64,000 bases of DNA from Burkholderia ambifaria (GTDB lineage: Bacteria; Pseudomonadota; Gammaproteobacteria; Burkholderiales; Burkholderiaceae), in assembly GCF_001443045.1 (NCBI RefSeq), contig NZ_LKPJ01000001.1:130997-194996 (forward strand), in the 5' to 3' direction. Positions 1-8,863 of this stretch are shown here, piece after piece (position 1 is the stretch's first letter; every line of letters starts with the position of its first letter). The notes below the pieces were generated by a model. It ran no database searches and was not told the DNA's origin. It worked only from the letters and a program-made list of their open reading frames with translations. The translations under genes were made by a program, and so were the position numbers.

Positions 1-46
1 CATGGTTCTGTACCACATCGAGCATTACGACTCGACCCAATAGGGT

Positions 47-187
47 TCACGTGGAAAGTTCGAAAATGCCGGCGTAGCCTTGCGGGCGGATCGTGTCGAA
101 CACGACCCGCGCGGCGCATTGCTCGTGCTTCGGTCGACGGCTTTCTGTCCTGAACCGGCCCGACAGTTCGTTGGCCCGCGTGCCCAT
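47..187 (-). pseudogene. possible IS21 IstA-like transposase remnant
   Basis: The minus-strand reading contains RPK followed after a few residues by ARVVFDTIRPQGYAG. This recalls the conserved block (RPK, then AR-LF--IR--GY-G) that precedes the DNA-binding region of some IS21-family IstA transposases. The frame stops soon after and neither a full transposase nor IstB is present. The match is from memory and short, so this is only a hint that the left edge of the catabolic island carries an insertion-sequence relic. The rest of 1-460 shows nothing recognisable. Confidence 0.25.
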
Positions 188-462
188 GACGCGGGCTCGC
201 GCGCGTCGGATACTTCTGCCCGCGTGGTTGAGTCTGCCGCAGCCCTGAGCACATCGTGCTTCCGAACACACCCGTACGCCACACGATCTCGCGCGGCGAA
301 ACCTTCTGGCGGAAGTGCGCCACCCAATCCCGGCCCACATCCTCACCTTGATCGCGCCTCCCCCACCATCGCCGCGACAGTCCGAACATGACTTTGGTCG
401 ACTGCTGTGCAGGGCTAGTGGAAGACGCCCATTTCCGTCGGGAGGACATTTGTAGACACTAG

Positions 463-480
463 ACTTGGTCATTTGATCAA
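463..480. promoter_or_regulatory. island operator, site a
   Basis: ACTTGGTCATTTGATCAA. On the reverse strand it reads TGATCAAATGACCAAGT and matches the ten-site consensus GRTCAWWTGAYCAAGTCA. It lies about 220 bases upstream of the class III aminotransferase start and is paired with site b. Predicted binder: one or both TetR proteins at 7650 and 8864. Confidence 0.7.
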
Positions 481-625
481 TTTCATAAAGCGACGACAGA
501 CGTTCGGCCAAGCGACGCAATGAAGCTACGTTCGTGACGTCAGGCTAAACGGCGTATTGATCTGTCGGCGAGACACGAGATTTCAGAAGCGGCATTCCTC
601 ACAATTTCAGGGCGTCCGAGTATAT

Positions 626-643
626 GGTCAAATGACTCAGTCA
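626..643. promoter_or_regulatory. island operator, site b
   Basis: GGTCAAATGACTCAGTCA, two mismatches to the 18-base consensus. It sits 57 bases upstream of the class III aminotransferase start codon, a position where a repressor would block transcription. The octamer CATAAGAC follows directly; its reverse complement GTCTTATG occurs in the conserved 45-base elements at 7143 and 25649. Confidence 0.7.
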
Positions 644-700
644 TAAGACACGATACCGGATCTGGTGTTCCCAGAACGAATTTTTCACAAGGAGTCGAGC

Positions 701-1969
701 ATGGACAGGCTGGCAAAGAAAAACGAGTGGTTCGCAAGAGCCGAAAAGGTCATCCCTGGCGGGATGTACGGTCACCAGAGCGTCAAGTATTTGACGGAAG
801 ATTTCCCGCTGTACTTTGCAAAAGCGAAAGGGACCTATCTCTGGGACGTCGACGGCAACAAGTACATCGACTACGTGTGTGGTTACGGCACGAATCTGTT
901 CGGCTACGGCAACGAGCGGATCGAGCAAGCTGCGGCCCTTCAGCTGCAGAAGATCGACACGGCGACGGGCCCCAGTGAGGTAATGGTCCAGCTCGCCGAG
1001 GCGCTCACTCAACAGGTCAGCCACGCCGATTGGGCGATGTTCTGCAAGAACGGCTCCGACGCCACTTCGATGGCCATGGTGATCTCGCGAGCCTATCGTG
1101 AGAAGCGAAAGATTCTTGTTGCACGAGGCACGTACCATGGTGCGTCCCCGTGGAACGTGCCCTATACGACGGGGATTACCAAGGAAGACCGGGCTCACGT
1201 CGTCTACTTCGAGTACAACGATATCGAGAGCCTCAATGCCGCTGTCAAGAGCGTCGACGGTGACGTAGCGGCCATCTACGCGACGCCGTTCCGCCACGAA
1301 GTGCTCTACGATCAGTTCTTCCCGTCGATCGAGTACGCGAAGGAATGTCGTCGCCTCGCGGACGAGCAGGAAGCGCTTCTGGTCGTTGACGAGGTCCGTA
1401 CGGGGCTGCGCCTGTCGCGTGACTGTTCATGGTCGGACTGGGGTGTGCACCCGGACCTCAGTTGCTGGGGCAAGGCCATCGGCGGCGGCTACGCGATCGC
1501 CGCGGTTCTCGGTTCCGACAAGGCACGCGAGGCCGCGACGAATATTTTCGTCACGGGCTCCTACTGGCTCTCCGCTGTGCCGATGGCCGCGGCCATCGAA
1601 ACGCTGCGCCTGGTACGAGAAACGGACTACCTCGAACACACGAAGCGGTTGGCGGACAAACTGCGCGCCGGCATTGCCGAACAAGCCGAGCGGCATGGCT
1701 TCGAACTCAAGCAGACCGGGCCGAGCGTCATGCCCCAGATGCTTTTCGCGGGTGACGACGAGCTCGTGTCGCGCGGCCGGGCGTGGGCTTCGGAAGTCAT
1801 CAAAAATGGCGCCTATCTCCACCCGTGGCACAACATGTTCTTCACGGCGAGCCATACCGACGAAGACATCGCGCGTACGCTCGAGGCGACCGAAGCAGCG
1901 TTTGGCACGATCAAGCAGAAATCGGTTGCATTGAACCGTCTGGATATCCTGGACACCGTGCAGCGTTAG
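701..1969 (+). CDS. class III PLP-dependent aminotransferase (GSA-aminomutase/omega-transaminase-like)
   Basis: The 422-residue protein belongs to the class III (fold-type I) aminotransferases. The PLP-binding Lys is K258 in CWGKAIGGG and the Asp holding the pyridine nitrogen is D230 in LLVVDEVRTG. NGSDAT (about 118-122) is the usual cofactor-phosphate loop. Overall layout resembles glutamate-1-semialdehyde aminomutase relatives, but no heme genes are near, so a catabolic amine or amino-acid transaminase is more likely (inference). The start at 701 is chosen because AAGGAG lies 6-7 bases upstream; an in-frame ATG at 665 has no such site. It is a single-gene unit behind operator sites a and b and followed by two overlapping hairpins. 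Substrate unknown. Confidence 0.92.
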   Translation: MDRLAKKNEWFARAEKVIPGGMYGHQSVKYLTEDFPLYFAKAKGTYLWDVDGNKYIDYVCGYGTNLFGYGNERIEQAAALQLQKIDTATGPSEVMVQLAEALTQQVSHADWAMFCKNGSDATSMAMVISRAYREKRKILVARGTYHGASPWNVPYTTGITKEDRAHVVYFEYNDIESLNAAVKSVDGDVAAIYATPFRHEVLYDQFFPSIEYAKECRRLADEQEALLVVDEVRTGLRLSRDCSWSDWGVHPDLSCWGKAIGGGYAIAAVLGSDKAREAATNIFVTGSYWLSAVPMAAAIETLRLVRETDYLEHTKRLADKLRAGIAEQAERHGFELKQTGPSVMPQMLFAGDDELVSRGRAWASEVIKNGAYLHPWHNMFFTASHTDEDIARTLEATEAAFGTIKQKSVALNRLDILDTVQR

Positions 1970-1985
1970 TGCCGGATGTTTCATG

Positions 1986-2044
1986 AGCCTTCGGCCCACG
2001 GCCGAAGGCTGTATTGCCGGGCGAATTCGCCCGGCAATACAGCC
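1986..2044. terminator. two overlapping strong hairpins, including a 38-base perfect palindrome
   Basis: 1986-1995 pairs perfectly with 2001-2010 (AGCCTTCGGC / GCCGAAGGCT, 5-base loop). 2007-2044 is a perfect 38-base palindrome centred on GAATTC. The two share bases 2007-2010, so they cannot both form fully. The block lies 16 bases after the aminotransferase stop and between convergent units, so a bidirectional terminator is the likely role. There is no T-tract. Confidence 0.6.
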
Positions 2045-2204
2045 CTGAATGGCAGCTCGATCAATCGATACACGTGGCTCCAGGCAAGGCACGATCCGCT
2101 CTCGAACCGTGTCTTCGCCAAATTCCCGTCGCCTATCTCGTCCGCGGCCAATCGCCCTTCTGCTTTAAAAGCCTTGTCTCTCTGCCATCAAAGGTTGAGT
2201 GCAT

Positions 2205-2220
2205 GTGTCCACGCGGACAC
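2205..2220. terminator. short hairpin after the EthD-like gene
   Basis: GTGTCC and GGACAC pair perfectly around a 4-base loop, about 55 bases downstream of the EthD-like stop on the minus strand. There is no T-run; possible weak terminator. 2045-2274 shows nothing else. Confidence 0.3.
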
Positions 2221-2274
2221 TTGGCATCAGACCTTCTGCCCTCACTGGAAGGGCGTCCCTCATCGACTGCTCGA

Positions 2275-2571
2275 TCAAGTGCCTGCACGGAAGACCGTCG
2301 GCCGGACATTGGTGAAGTTCGGCACATCGCCGACCACCTCAGCCGTTCTGGCAGAAGACAGCGCGGCATCGATTCCGGCCTGATCGCTGAAGCGCAGTAC
2401 CGTTATGCATGCAAAGGGCTGTGGACCCGGCGCCGGAAACAGAACCTCCGCCGACTGCAGGCCAAACTCGCCCCACGCTGCCCGTACAAGCGAGGCATGC
2501 GTTGCAAGATAGTACTTGCGATCAAATGTCACACCCGCTACTGCCGGATAGCTCACGATCAACGTAGCCAC
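2275..2571 (-). CDS. EthD-family small protein
   Basis: A 98-residue protein with the EthD/dimeric alpha-beta barrel pattern: a hydrophobic first strand (TLIVSYP), then FDRKYYLATHASLV, which matches the family's FD--YY--H--L signature, and a second strand ending near NVRPTVF. EthD-like proteins act as small oxygenase or isomerase-type helpers in several degradation clusters; the reaction here is not known. The GTG start at 2571 is preferred because AGGAG lies 7 bases upstream; an upstream in-frame start would read into the membrane protein gene. Last gene of the minus-strand unit that begins at 6866. Confidence 0.75.
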   Translation of the reverse strand: MATLIVSYPAVAGVTFDRKYYLATHASLVRAAWGEFGLQSAEVLFPAPGPQPFACITVLRFSDQAGIDAALSSARTAEVVGDVPNFTNVRPTVFRAGT

Positions 2572-2623
2572 ATCTATTCTCCTGTATGAACGGCCCCAGG
2601 TATTCCGGCGAGGGGCGCGGCAA

Positions 2624-3313
2624 TCACTGCGGATTTCGTCCCAGACTGCCAAGGGTATAACCTCGAATGAGGTTCATCTCCTTTTCGTGCGCGCGCTCCA
2701 GCGCACAATAGGCGTAATACAACGAAACGGACATGTAAGACCAGGAAAGCAGCGCGAAGATATAAAAAATCATGTGATCGCTGTCGCCAGGTATATGGTA
2801 AAAATCATAGGTGCTCGCAATAATTTGCGTGGCGACCAGTGCCAGGATCACACTCACGGCGTTGCGCTTCTCGCCAATTCTCAGCAACTTCCCGACAACG
2901 TAAGCGAGATATACCGAGAACAAGGACCACATCACCAGATAGAAATAGGGCTTGGGTTCAACCATGAAATCTGCTGCCCACACAACGATGGTTCCCGCCA
3001 GCGCACCCACCACATACACGGCGTCCGTGACGATCGATGGTTTATATCGATGCGTAACAGCCATCATGCCCGCGATGGTGATAACGGGTACGCCGAATCC
3101 TCTGGAAAATGCATCGCAAAAAAGCGAGACACTTAAAAAAAGGGGCTTACCGGTCAACGCATTGATCATCAAATTCGTTGCCGAGAACGTCGTCACCAGC
3201 CACTCGAACCCGAGGAGGCAGTTGCGCTTCTTGAGAAGCTTCACGCCATAGACGAGGGAAGTCGTGATCAATGCGAGGTCGGCAAGACAGTAAAGATAAA
3301 ATTTGAGTTCCAT
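2624..3313 (-). CDS. multi-pass membrane protein of unknown function
   Basis: A 229-residue, strongly hydrophobic protein with six or seven predicted membrane segments (about residues 4-24, 36-55, 60-85, 94-115, 122-142, 150-168 and 180-202) and short charged loops. The C-terminal tail, rich in basic and acidic residues (ERAHEKEMN), is probably cytoplasmic. I recognise no transporter or enzyme family. Its place between an MFS transporter and an EthD-like gene, in the operator-controlled island, suggests a role in uptake, export or sensing of the substrate, but this is inference. A+T content looks higher than in neighbouring genes. Confidence 0.75.
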   Translation of the reverse strand: MELKFYLYCLADLALITTSLVYGVKLLKKRNCLLGFEWLVTTFSATNLMINALTGKPLFLSVSLFCDAFSRGFGVPVITIAGMMAVTHRYKPSIVTDAVYVVGALAGTIVVWAADFMVEPKPYFYLVMWSLFSVYLAYVVGKLLRIGEKRNAVSVILALVATQIIASTYDFYHIPGDSDHMIFYIFALLSWSYMSVSLYYAYCALERAHEKEMNLIRGYTLGSLGRNPQ

Positions 3314-3517
3314 GGCAAATTCCAGTGATCATCGAGAATTTGGGCAACCACTACGCTTGACCACGTCAATACTCATCCCTGCATCACCTCTCGACGCGAG
3401 ATGGCGCTATCGATACAGGTTGGTTTGGCACTGGCATGGCAGGCGGCAGGCGCCACCCCGGCGCCCGCGACGGCCCGGGTACGTTCGTGCAGCAAGTCGA
3501 TCGCTTCGCCTCTCGCG

Positions 3518-4666
3518 TCAGGCGATAGCTGCCTGGGAATGTCGTGACTTGAGCTGCCGGATCGCAACGCTGGTCAGAAAGATCGGCACCACCAGCAACC
3601 CGACGGAGAGCCAGCCGACCGCGCGCAAACCGGCCACACTGAACACCGTGCCAGCAATCGCGGGGCCCACTGCCAGGCCAAGATTGATTGCCGACGCACA
3701 GGTCGCCGTGCTTCTCCCGCTGGAATCCATTTTTGAGAGTGCAGCCACCATATAAGGGGCAACCAATGTCGCACCGGCACTGACGAGGGCCGTCGATACG
3801 AGAAACGCCCACCGGCCGCCCACGCAATACATACCGATGCTGCATGCGATCAACAGCGCGAGTCCCAAGGCGATCGGCTTGAACAAGCCAAACCGATCAC
3901 CCAGCCACGTGACTGCTACTCCCACCGGCAATTGGACTGCGGCATTGACCATGAACAGAACGCCGAGTTGCTCTGCTTCGACACCTCGAGTCGCAGCGAC
4001 CTCCGCGGCGAATCCCATGAGGGCCGTCTGCGAAACGTAGATGAAAAATGCGCTGGCCAGAATCCCCCGGACGTCATTGGATCTGATGGCATCCTTCGCG
4101 ACATCTTCCTCGCTTGCGTTAATGGCAGGATGCATGAATGCCCCGAAGAACAGAGCCGCCACGACGATGGCGAGCTGGACGGCATCCGCTCCGATACTGC
4201 CCATCTTCACATTCATGATCGGTACAACGTACATCGCAAGAGAAAATATGACGGCCATCGCCACGGCAACTTGTGCCGCGACCTTCTCCGGGTGCCTGAC
4301 GTGTGAAATCACTCCGTACGCGCAAACACAACTCACGCCCAACGCGACTCCGAGAACCAGTTTTGCGGCGACAAATACATAAAAATTATTTGAAAACATC
4401 GCGCAAGTCGACAGAACGGCAAGCGCCGCCGCAGTAAGCGCGCCCGTCCTCTTGTTCAACGTCGCCATGTGCCGTCCAAAAATGACGATGGAGAGCGAAA
4501 GACAGAGAAGTACCGCGGACGCAAGCCATCCCGCGCTGCTTTCGGACAGTCCGAACCTGGCCATCGATTCTTCGATGTTGAATGGAAGCAGGTAGGTTGG
4601 CGTCCAGACCACGGCCCCTGTATAAAGCAGAGCGATTTTTCGGATTCCCTTGATTTCGTAATTCAC
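3518..4666 (-). CDS. MFS transporter (AraJ/sugar-efflux-like size)
   Basis: A 382-residue major facilitator protein with about twelve hydrophobic segments and the half-protein repeat. A variant of the MFS loop 2-3 motif is seen after TM2 (FGRHMATLNKRTGAL), and the second half has the matching loop (GDRFGLFKPIALG). A polar loop at about 185-200 (ASEEDVAKDAIRSND) separates the halves. AAGGAG lies 9 bases before the ATG. It is in the same direction as the oxygenase and reductase genes upstream, but separated by about 440 bases. Likely imports the pathway substrate or exports an intermediate; direction cannot be told from sequence. Confidence 0.85.
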   Translation of the reverse strand: MNYEIKGIRKIALLYTGAVVWTPTYLLPFNIEESMARFGLSESSAGWLASAVLLCLSLSIVIFGRHMATLNKRTGALTAAALAVLSTCAMFSNNFYVFVAAKLVLGVALGVSCVCAYGVISHVRHPEKVAAQVAVAMAVIFSLAMYVVPIMNVKMGSIGADAVQLAIVVAALFFGAFMHPAINASEEDVAKDAIRSNDVRGILASAFFIYVSQTALMGFAAEVAATRGVEAEQLGVLFMVNAAVQLPVGVAVTWLGDRFGLFKPIALGLALLIACSIGMYCVGGRWAFLVSTALVSAGATLVAPYMVAALSKMDSSGRSTATCASAINLGLAVGPAIAGTVFSVAGLRAVGWLSVGLLVVPIFLTSVAIRQLKSRHSQAAIA

Positions 4667-5108
4667 GATCTACTCCTTGTCATTTGCACGAATGCGAGAT
4701 CGTGTCGAGGCATCGAAATCGCCCTCCCGCTCGCATCCACACTTGCACTGTTTCGAAGACTGCTTCATTCGACCGAAAAATCGCAATACCAACCTTGCCC
4801 GCTCTTCGCCAACCGAAATATCAGCTGGCGCGGCAACGCTTACAACCAGCCAAGATCGATACCGATGCGGCAATTGATAATACGAAGTGGATGCCATGCC
4901 GAATCCGGAATGCCTATGTTTGGGATGACGAACCTCGCCCTTCTGTGGCCTTTCCGGTGCGACGTCGTATCCCGAGATTGTCTGTAGTGCAAGCGCGCCA
5001 TCAGCCGTAGCGGCGAGCACCACCGACCGCCCGCGATGCATTTACGCGATGGAATCGCCCGATTTCCATCTGAGAACCGGGCCAGGATCCCACCACACAT
5101 CACATCCG
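4667..5108. other. 442-base stretch without a recognisable gene
   Basis: Several minus-strand open frames exist but none has a family match, a good ribosome site or codon use like its neighbours. An imperfect inverted repeat at about 5048-5070 (GATGGAATCG and CGATTTCCATC) sits 40-60 bases after the oxygenase stop and may end or attenuate transcription before the MFS gene. No copy of the island operator is present. Confidence 0.4.
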
Positions 5109-5987
5109 TTAATCGAAATGCCCGACCTCGAGGAAATCCTTCATTTTCAGCAGGTCGTTCGGGTCCGACATTTGTCCGTTACGCTCGACAAAGCCGGCAA
5201 AAGTCGTTCCGTACGTCCAGCCGAGCAATCGCTGCAGTTCTTCCGGATAGCGCTTCACGCGTTCAATCGGCAGCGTGAGGTACTGGTTTTCTTCCTGCCG
5301 GAGGATCGCCAGGTCATAGGACATCGTCAGGCCGGTTCGCGGTGCATCGCTGGTATTCTGCCCGCCGCCGTGATAAGTGGAGCCAATGAAGAAAAGGGCA
5401 TCGCCAGCGGACATTACCGAGGGAACGGCTTCCTCCTGCTTGGGCATGCGCTCGTCATCCCACTTGTGGCTACCCGGGATGACAACGGTGGCGCCGTTTG
5501 CCTCCGTAAAGTCGGATACCGCCACCATGACCTGGAACCTCGCTTCACGCCCATAGTTGGGGTGCCGCCAAAGCCATACCGAGTCGTCTCGATGCAACGG
5601 CTGAAGGCCTTGACCCGGCAGAATCTGAATGGCTTGCGTCACCCCCACCTGAATATCCGGAGCGATATCGATCTGGTTCTCACCGCTCCAGATCTTGATC
5701 GGCGTCTGCAGGATACTGCGCGCCGCGCCCAGGTAGAGCGGGTGCAAGGCAACCTCGGCCATCCAGTCGGTACGCGCGAAGAGGCGCGAGACGCGACGCG
5801 TCTGCGTACCTGCGAAGTATTCGTCTACTCCATTCGGAGCGGACTCGAGCGTGTCAAAGAGCGTACGCTGGATTCGCGCAAGCAAGTCGGAATCGAGAAA
5901 GTTCTTGACGATCGCTCCGCCATCTTGCCGAACTGCATTCGCAAGATCTTCAGGAGTGCTATTACTGGAAAGGCGTTGCAATGACAT
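5109..5987 (-). CDS. phytanoyl-CoA dioxygenase (PhyH)-family oxygenase
   Basis: A 292-residue Fe(II)/2-oxoglutarate-type oxygenase. The metal triad is visible as H132-R-D134 (LHRDD) and H206 (YHGGG), and R217 is placed to bind the 2-oxoglutarate carboxylate. The PGSH loop at 171-174 is typical for the family. The family hydroxylates or demethylates many small molecules; the substrate here is unknown. GGAGGAATC precedes the ATG at good spacing. The gene lies 21 bases downstream of the imine-reductase-like gene, so the two are co-transcribed and may act on the same compound. Confidence 0.88.
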   Translation of the reverse strand: MSLQRLSSNSTPEDLANAVRQDGGAIVKNFLDSDLLARIQRTLFDTLESAPNGVDEYFAGTQTRRVSRLFARTDWMAEVALHPLYLGAARSILQTPIKIWSGENQIDIAPDIQVGVTQAIQILPGQGLQPLHRDDSVWLWRHPNYGREARFQVMVAVSDFTEANGATVVIPGSHKWDDERMPKQEEAVPSVMSAGDALFFIGSTYHGGGQNTSDAPRTGLTMSYDLAILRQEENQYLTLPIERVKRYPEELQRLLGWTYGTTFAGFVERNGQMSDPNDLLKMKDFLEVGHFD

Positions 5988-6008
5988 GATGATTCCTCCA
6001 ACAGATTT

Positions 6009-6866
6009 TTACTGGTTAAAAAGTGCAGCGTATCCTCGGTCACCATCGCCTTCTGCAATGGATGACAGGATCTGCTCGCGGATAGCCTTCAGAATTCTCG
6101 GCGGATGTCCGATGTCTTCCTGCGCCTGCTGGAACAGACCGGTCGCTCGCGCGTAGATGTCCAGGTCTGCGCCCCGTGGTTGATAGTCGGAAGCCGACAC
6201 GGATTCGAACAGACCTTCGATGAAGCGAGTCTGACCGGCGATATAGGTTGGAATCAGGTCACGAATCTCGTCGATCGAAATGCCTGAATTCACCACGAAT
6301 CTGAGACCTTCCAGGAAGGCCGCGCCAGCACCAAAGACGAAGGTCCCCGTCAACCCGGCGTCGAGTACGTTCGGCACGTCGGGTCTTGTACTGACGTATG
6401 TGGATTGCGGCGCGATCTTCCGAAGCAGGGGTTCAACTTCGTTCCAGATCTTTTCTTCGCCACCAAAAAGGATGACGGCGTTCTCGCCGCCGATCTCGGG
6501 CGGGAAGCACTGAATTGTTCCGCTGATGAATTTCGCTCCAGCGCCACTCACAATTTGATCCAGTGTCTGGACCTCCGACGGCCGCCCCGTTGCCAGATTG
6601 ACAACCGTTTTCCCTTTCAGGCGCTCGCCCAACTCCTCGAAGTCCGCCGCGAGGTCAATCGGTGTCGCTGTCACGACAACGATGACATCCGCCTGAGCAC
6701 AGGCTGCCCTGGCACTATCGGCAACGCGAGCGCCCAGTTCACGCACGCGCTGTGCCTTCTCCGCTTTTCTGTTCCAGACGACGACCGGCGCGCCTCCCTC
6801 AATCAGAGAGGTGGAAATTGCAGCCCCCATCGCCCCCAGGCCCAAGACAGCAATCAAATTGCTCAT
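6009..6866 (-). CDS. imine-reductase-like NAD(P)H-dependent oxidoreductase
   Basis: A 285-residue protein. The N-terminal Rossmann domain carries VLGLGAMG (residues 7-14) and WNRKAEKA (31-38), where R33/K34 suggest NADPH. The middle block AGAKFISGTI followed by PPEIG is the pattern I associate with bacterial imine reductases, not with 3-hydroxyisobutyrate dehydrogenases. The Lys typical of beta-hydroxyacid dehydrogenases is not seen. By-eye alignment puts Thr at the position of the usual imine-reductase Asp/Tyr. Start 6866 is preferred over 6872 because AGGGA then sits 6 bases upstream. Two aminotransferases in the same regulon fit C=N chemistry. First gene of its unit, just behind site c. 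Confidence 0.82.
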   Translation of the reverse strand: MSNLIAVLGLGAMGAAISTSLIEGGAPVVVWNRKAEKAQRVRELGARVADSARAACAQADVIVVVTATPIDLAADFEELGERLKGKTVVNLATGRPSEVQTLDQIVSGAGAKFISGTIQCFPPEIGGENAVILFGGEEKIWNEVEPLLRKIAPQSTYVSTRPDVPNVLDAGLTGTFVFGAGAAFLEGLRFVVNSGISIDEIRDLIPTYIAGQTRFIEGLFESVSASDYQPRGADLDIYARATGLFQQAQEDIGHPPRILKAIREQILSSIAEGDGDRGYAALFNQ

Positions 6867-6940
6867 TCGCATTCCCTATCGTTTCCGTTGACCACTCCAC
6901 CAAGAAACAGCCATCGCTCAAGTCAACAAACATGATCTTT

Positions 6941-6958
6941 TGACTTGATCAAATGACT
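6941..6958. promoter_or_regulatory. island operator, site c
   Basis: TGACTTGATCAAATGACT. On the minus strand it reads AGTCATTTGATCAAGTCA, one mismatch to consensus. It lies about 75 bases upstream of the imine-reductase-like gene, which reads leftward from here. Sites c and d bracket a 150-base divergent promoter region. Confidence 0.75.
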
Positions 6959-7106
6959 CTCAAGCAAAGCACATGCCAACCCGATTCAAGTGTTCGTCCG
7001 TCCCTGCATTGCAGTTGACGCGCCCTGTGGCGAGACCTATGCCCCGGAGAGGGGAATCAGCCGCACCAAGTGATTCCCACAAAGTCACGTCAGCGGTGCA
7101 GAGAGG

Positions 7107-7125
7107 TTGACTTGATCAAATGACC
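7107..7125. promoter_or_regulatory. island operator, site d
   Basis: TTGACTTGATCAAATGACC; the reverse strand gives a full match to the 18-base consensus. It lies upstream of the conserved element at 7143 and of the first tetR gene, so autoregulation is likely. Confidence 0.75.
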
Positions 7126-7142
7126 ACGAATCTACAGGCACG

Positions 7143-7187
7143 AGTCTTATGCCTCGACAGGACATTTGGAATACGGAGTTTCCATTA
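7143..7187 (+). repeat. 45-base conserved element, copy 1
   Basis: Begins AGTCTTATGC and ends GTTTCCATTA. It matches 25649-25693 at 35 of 45 positions without gaps. In both copies the element starts 23-24 bases after the centre of a palindromic operator, so operator plus element form a duplicated promoter-like module. 7188-7649, up to the tetR start, shows nothing else recognisable. Confidence 0.6.
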
Positions 7188-7649
7188 GCCCCCTCATGAA
7201 AGCACCGTACAAGCCAACGCGGCTGCGCCCGTTCCACGACGCGCATGGCTGTCTTTTCGTGCACACACGTCGGTCACCGCACCTGCGCATCTCCCGAGAC
7301 AGCATCATCGAAACGGGAACGCAAGCGCTGTTCGACAAACGGCGCATCGCTTGATGAGCCGGGCCGATGCCCGATGAATGAGTGCGCTCCTGGTTCCCGA
7401 AGCATGCGGCCGAATCGCGTCGGCTTCGTGATGTTGGCCTGGCACCGCGACACACCGGCACCGTAGCCATGCCCGGCACGTACCGGCGAACGACATTTCT
7501 CGCACCGCCATAGGTGCGCCACATCCGAGCAGGACAATGCCTTACGTTGCTTGCGAAATGCTGCCCATCGTCATGCTAATATCCGAGAATTCGACTACCC
7601 CAGCACGGGTAGCGCCTTTGGACGAAGACATAAAACGGAGCTCTGGCCT

Positions 7650-8279
7650 ATGCAGAGAGTACGGGCTGAAGTCCGCCGCCAGGACCTCGTAGCGGCGACT
7701 GTCGCGGTTATTGCAGAGCACGGTGTGAAGGGTGCCACGACCCGCCGCATCGCCGAGGCTGCAGGGTGCCCACTGGCTTCCCTGCACTACGTCTTTCACT
7801 CGAAGGACGAACTGTTATTCGCTGTCTACGAGTCCTTGATCGACCTGATCCGCTCGGATAGCCCGGAGGCTCCGGAGCACGGCACCCTGTCTGACCTGGC
7901 GGAGTTCAACCTGCGCTCCGTGATGGCCTGGTTCGAAGCAAACCCGACATACGCGAAGACTCAGTCAGAATTGTTTACCTGGGCACTCAGGCATCAGCCC
8001 GATGTGGCCATTGGCGCCTTTCGCATTTCCCTCGAAGGCGCCCGCGGCAACCTGTCCTCCGCCGAGCCTCGTGCGGATGCCAAGGCACTGGATGCCATCG
8101 CGCGGTTGACCATTATCCTGATCGACGGGTTGCTTTTCTCCTGGTTTGCCCAGGAAGATCCGAAACGTCTGGCTGCTGATGTCGACCATGCCAGCAGGAT
8201 GCTGGCTTCCTATGCAGCGACACTTTCGGACGCTCGCTCTACTGCCAAGCCCCCTCGCAAGTCGGTACGGAAGCAGTAA
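7650..8279 (+). CDS. TetR-family regulator 1
   Basis: A 209-residue TetR repressor. The helix-turn-helix occupies about residues 28-50 (GATTRRIAEAAGC, then PLASLHYVF). The C-terminal ligand domain is poorly conserved, as is usual. The ATG at 7650 has ACGGAG 9 bases upstream, and its N-terminus lines up with the second TetR; longer in-frame starts would add unmatched residues. It shares 52 of the first 66 residues with the TetR at 8864, including every residue from 28 to 50, so both should read the same DNA site. Likely local repressor of the island, released by substrate or an intermediate (inference). Confidence 0.92.
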   Translation: MQRVRAEVRRQDLVAATVAVIAEHGVKGATTRRIAEAAGCPLASLHYVFHSKDELLFAVYESLIDLIRSDSPEAPEHGTLSDLAEFNLRSVMAWFEANPTYAKTQSELFTWALRHQPDVAIGAFRISLEGARGNLSSAEPRADAKALDAIARLTIILIDGLLFSWFAQEDPKRLAADVDHASRMLASYAATLSDARSTAKPPRKSVRKQ

Positions 8280-8863
8280 GTTGCTGCCATCTGCCTCAAG
8301 GCGCCGGCTTCCCGGTAGCCTCACGGCAGCAACGTCGCATCGCCTCTTCAAAATGTCCGCACGGCTCGCGGCGCATGACGTTTGCAACGTCGTTTCATGC
8401 GCCGCCCTATTCGCAGGCTCTGCTCGAAGGTGCTGTCAGTAAACGTCACTCGCGTCCAACTGCGGCACGTGCGACGCGAGGTAACAGGCATCGCCGAGAC
8501 TTCGCACAAACTGCCGCCAGGCATCAAGCTTCCATCCGCATAGAGACCTGACGCTCCAGGCAGCCTCAGGGCTTACGTTGCGCCCCTTTCGCCCACGGGT
8601 TTACCTCCATCGACGGCAAGCCTCTGTCCGTTTAACTTTAACCGATCATTTGATCAAGTCATTGGATCAGTCTATCTGGAAACGGCTCGACCGAGCGAAC
8701 TGGATATTCGGGACACCAGTGGCCCGGCCCGTCCATAGACAAACTTTCAAGAAGCCGACATAATTCACGACGTTTATGGTCGCTTGACCATGTATCTCGA
8801 ACGAACGCTACACGACTGCATGACGTGGACGGAAGAGGGTTTTTCGGGTACCGGAGTTTACCA
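8280..8863. other. 584-base spacer between the two tetR genes
   Basis: No coding sequence could be supported on either strand. The only feature seen is operator site e at 8644. The distance suggests that each tetR gene has its own promoter. Confidence 0.5.
8644..8661. promoter_or_regulatory. island operator, site e
   Basis: GATCATTTGATCAAGTCA, a full match to the consensus, followed at once by a further partial copy TTGGATCAGTC. It lies about 200 bases upstream of the second tetR gene; autoregulation or cross-regulation is expected. Confidence 0.75.

Noticed and set aside
3314-3517. A 15-codon leader-like frame before the membrane protein gene
   Set aside because: Too short to support, with no regulatory amino-acid run and no hairpin pair.
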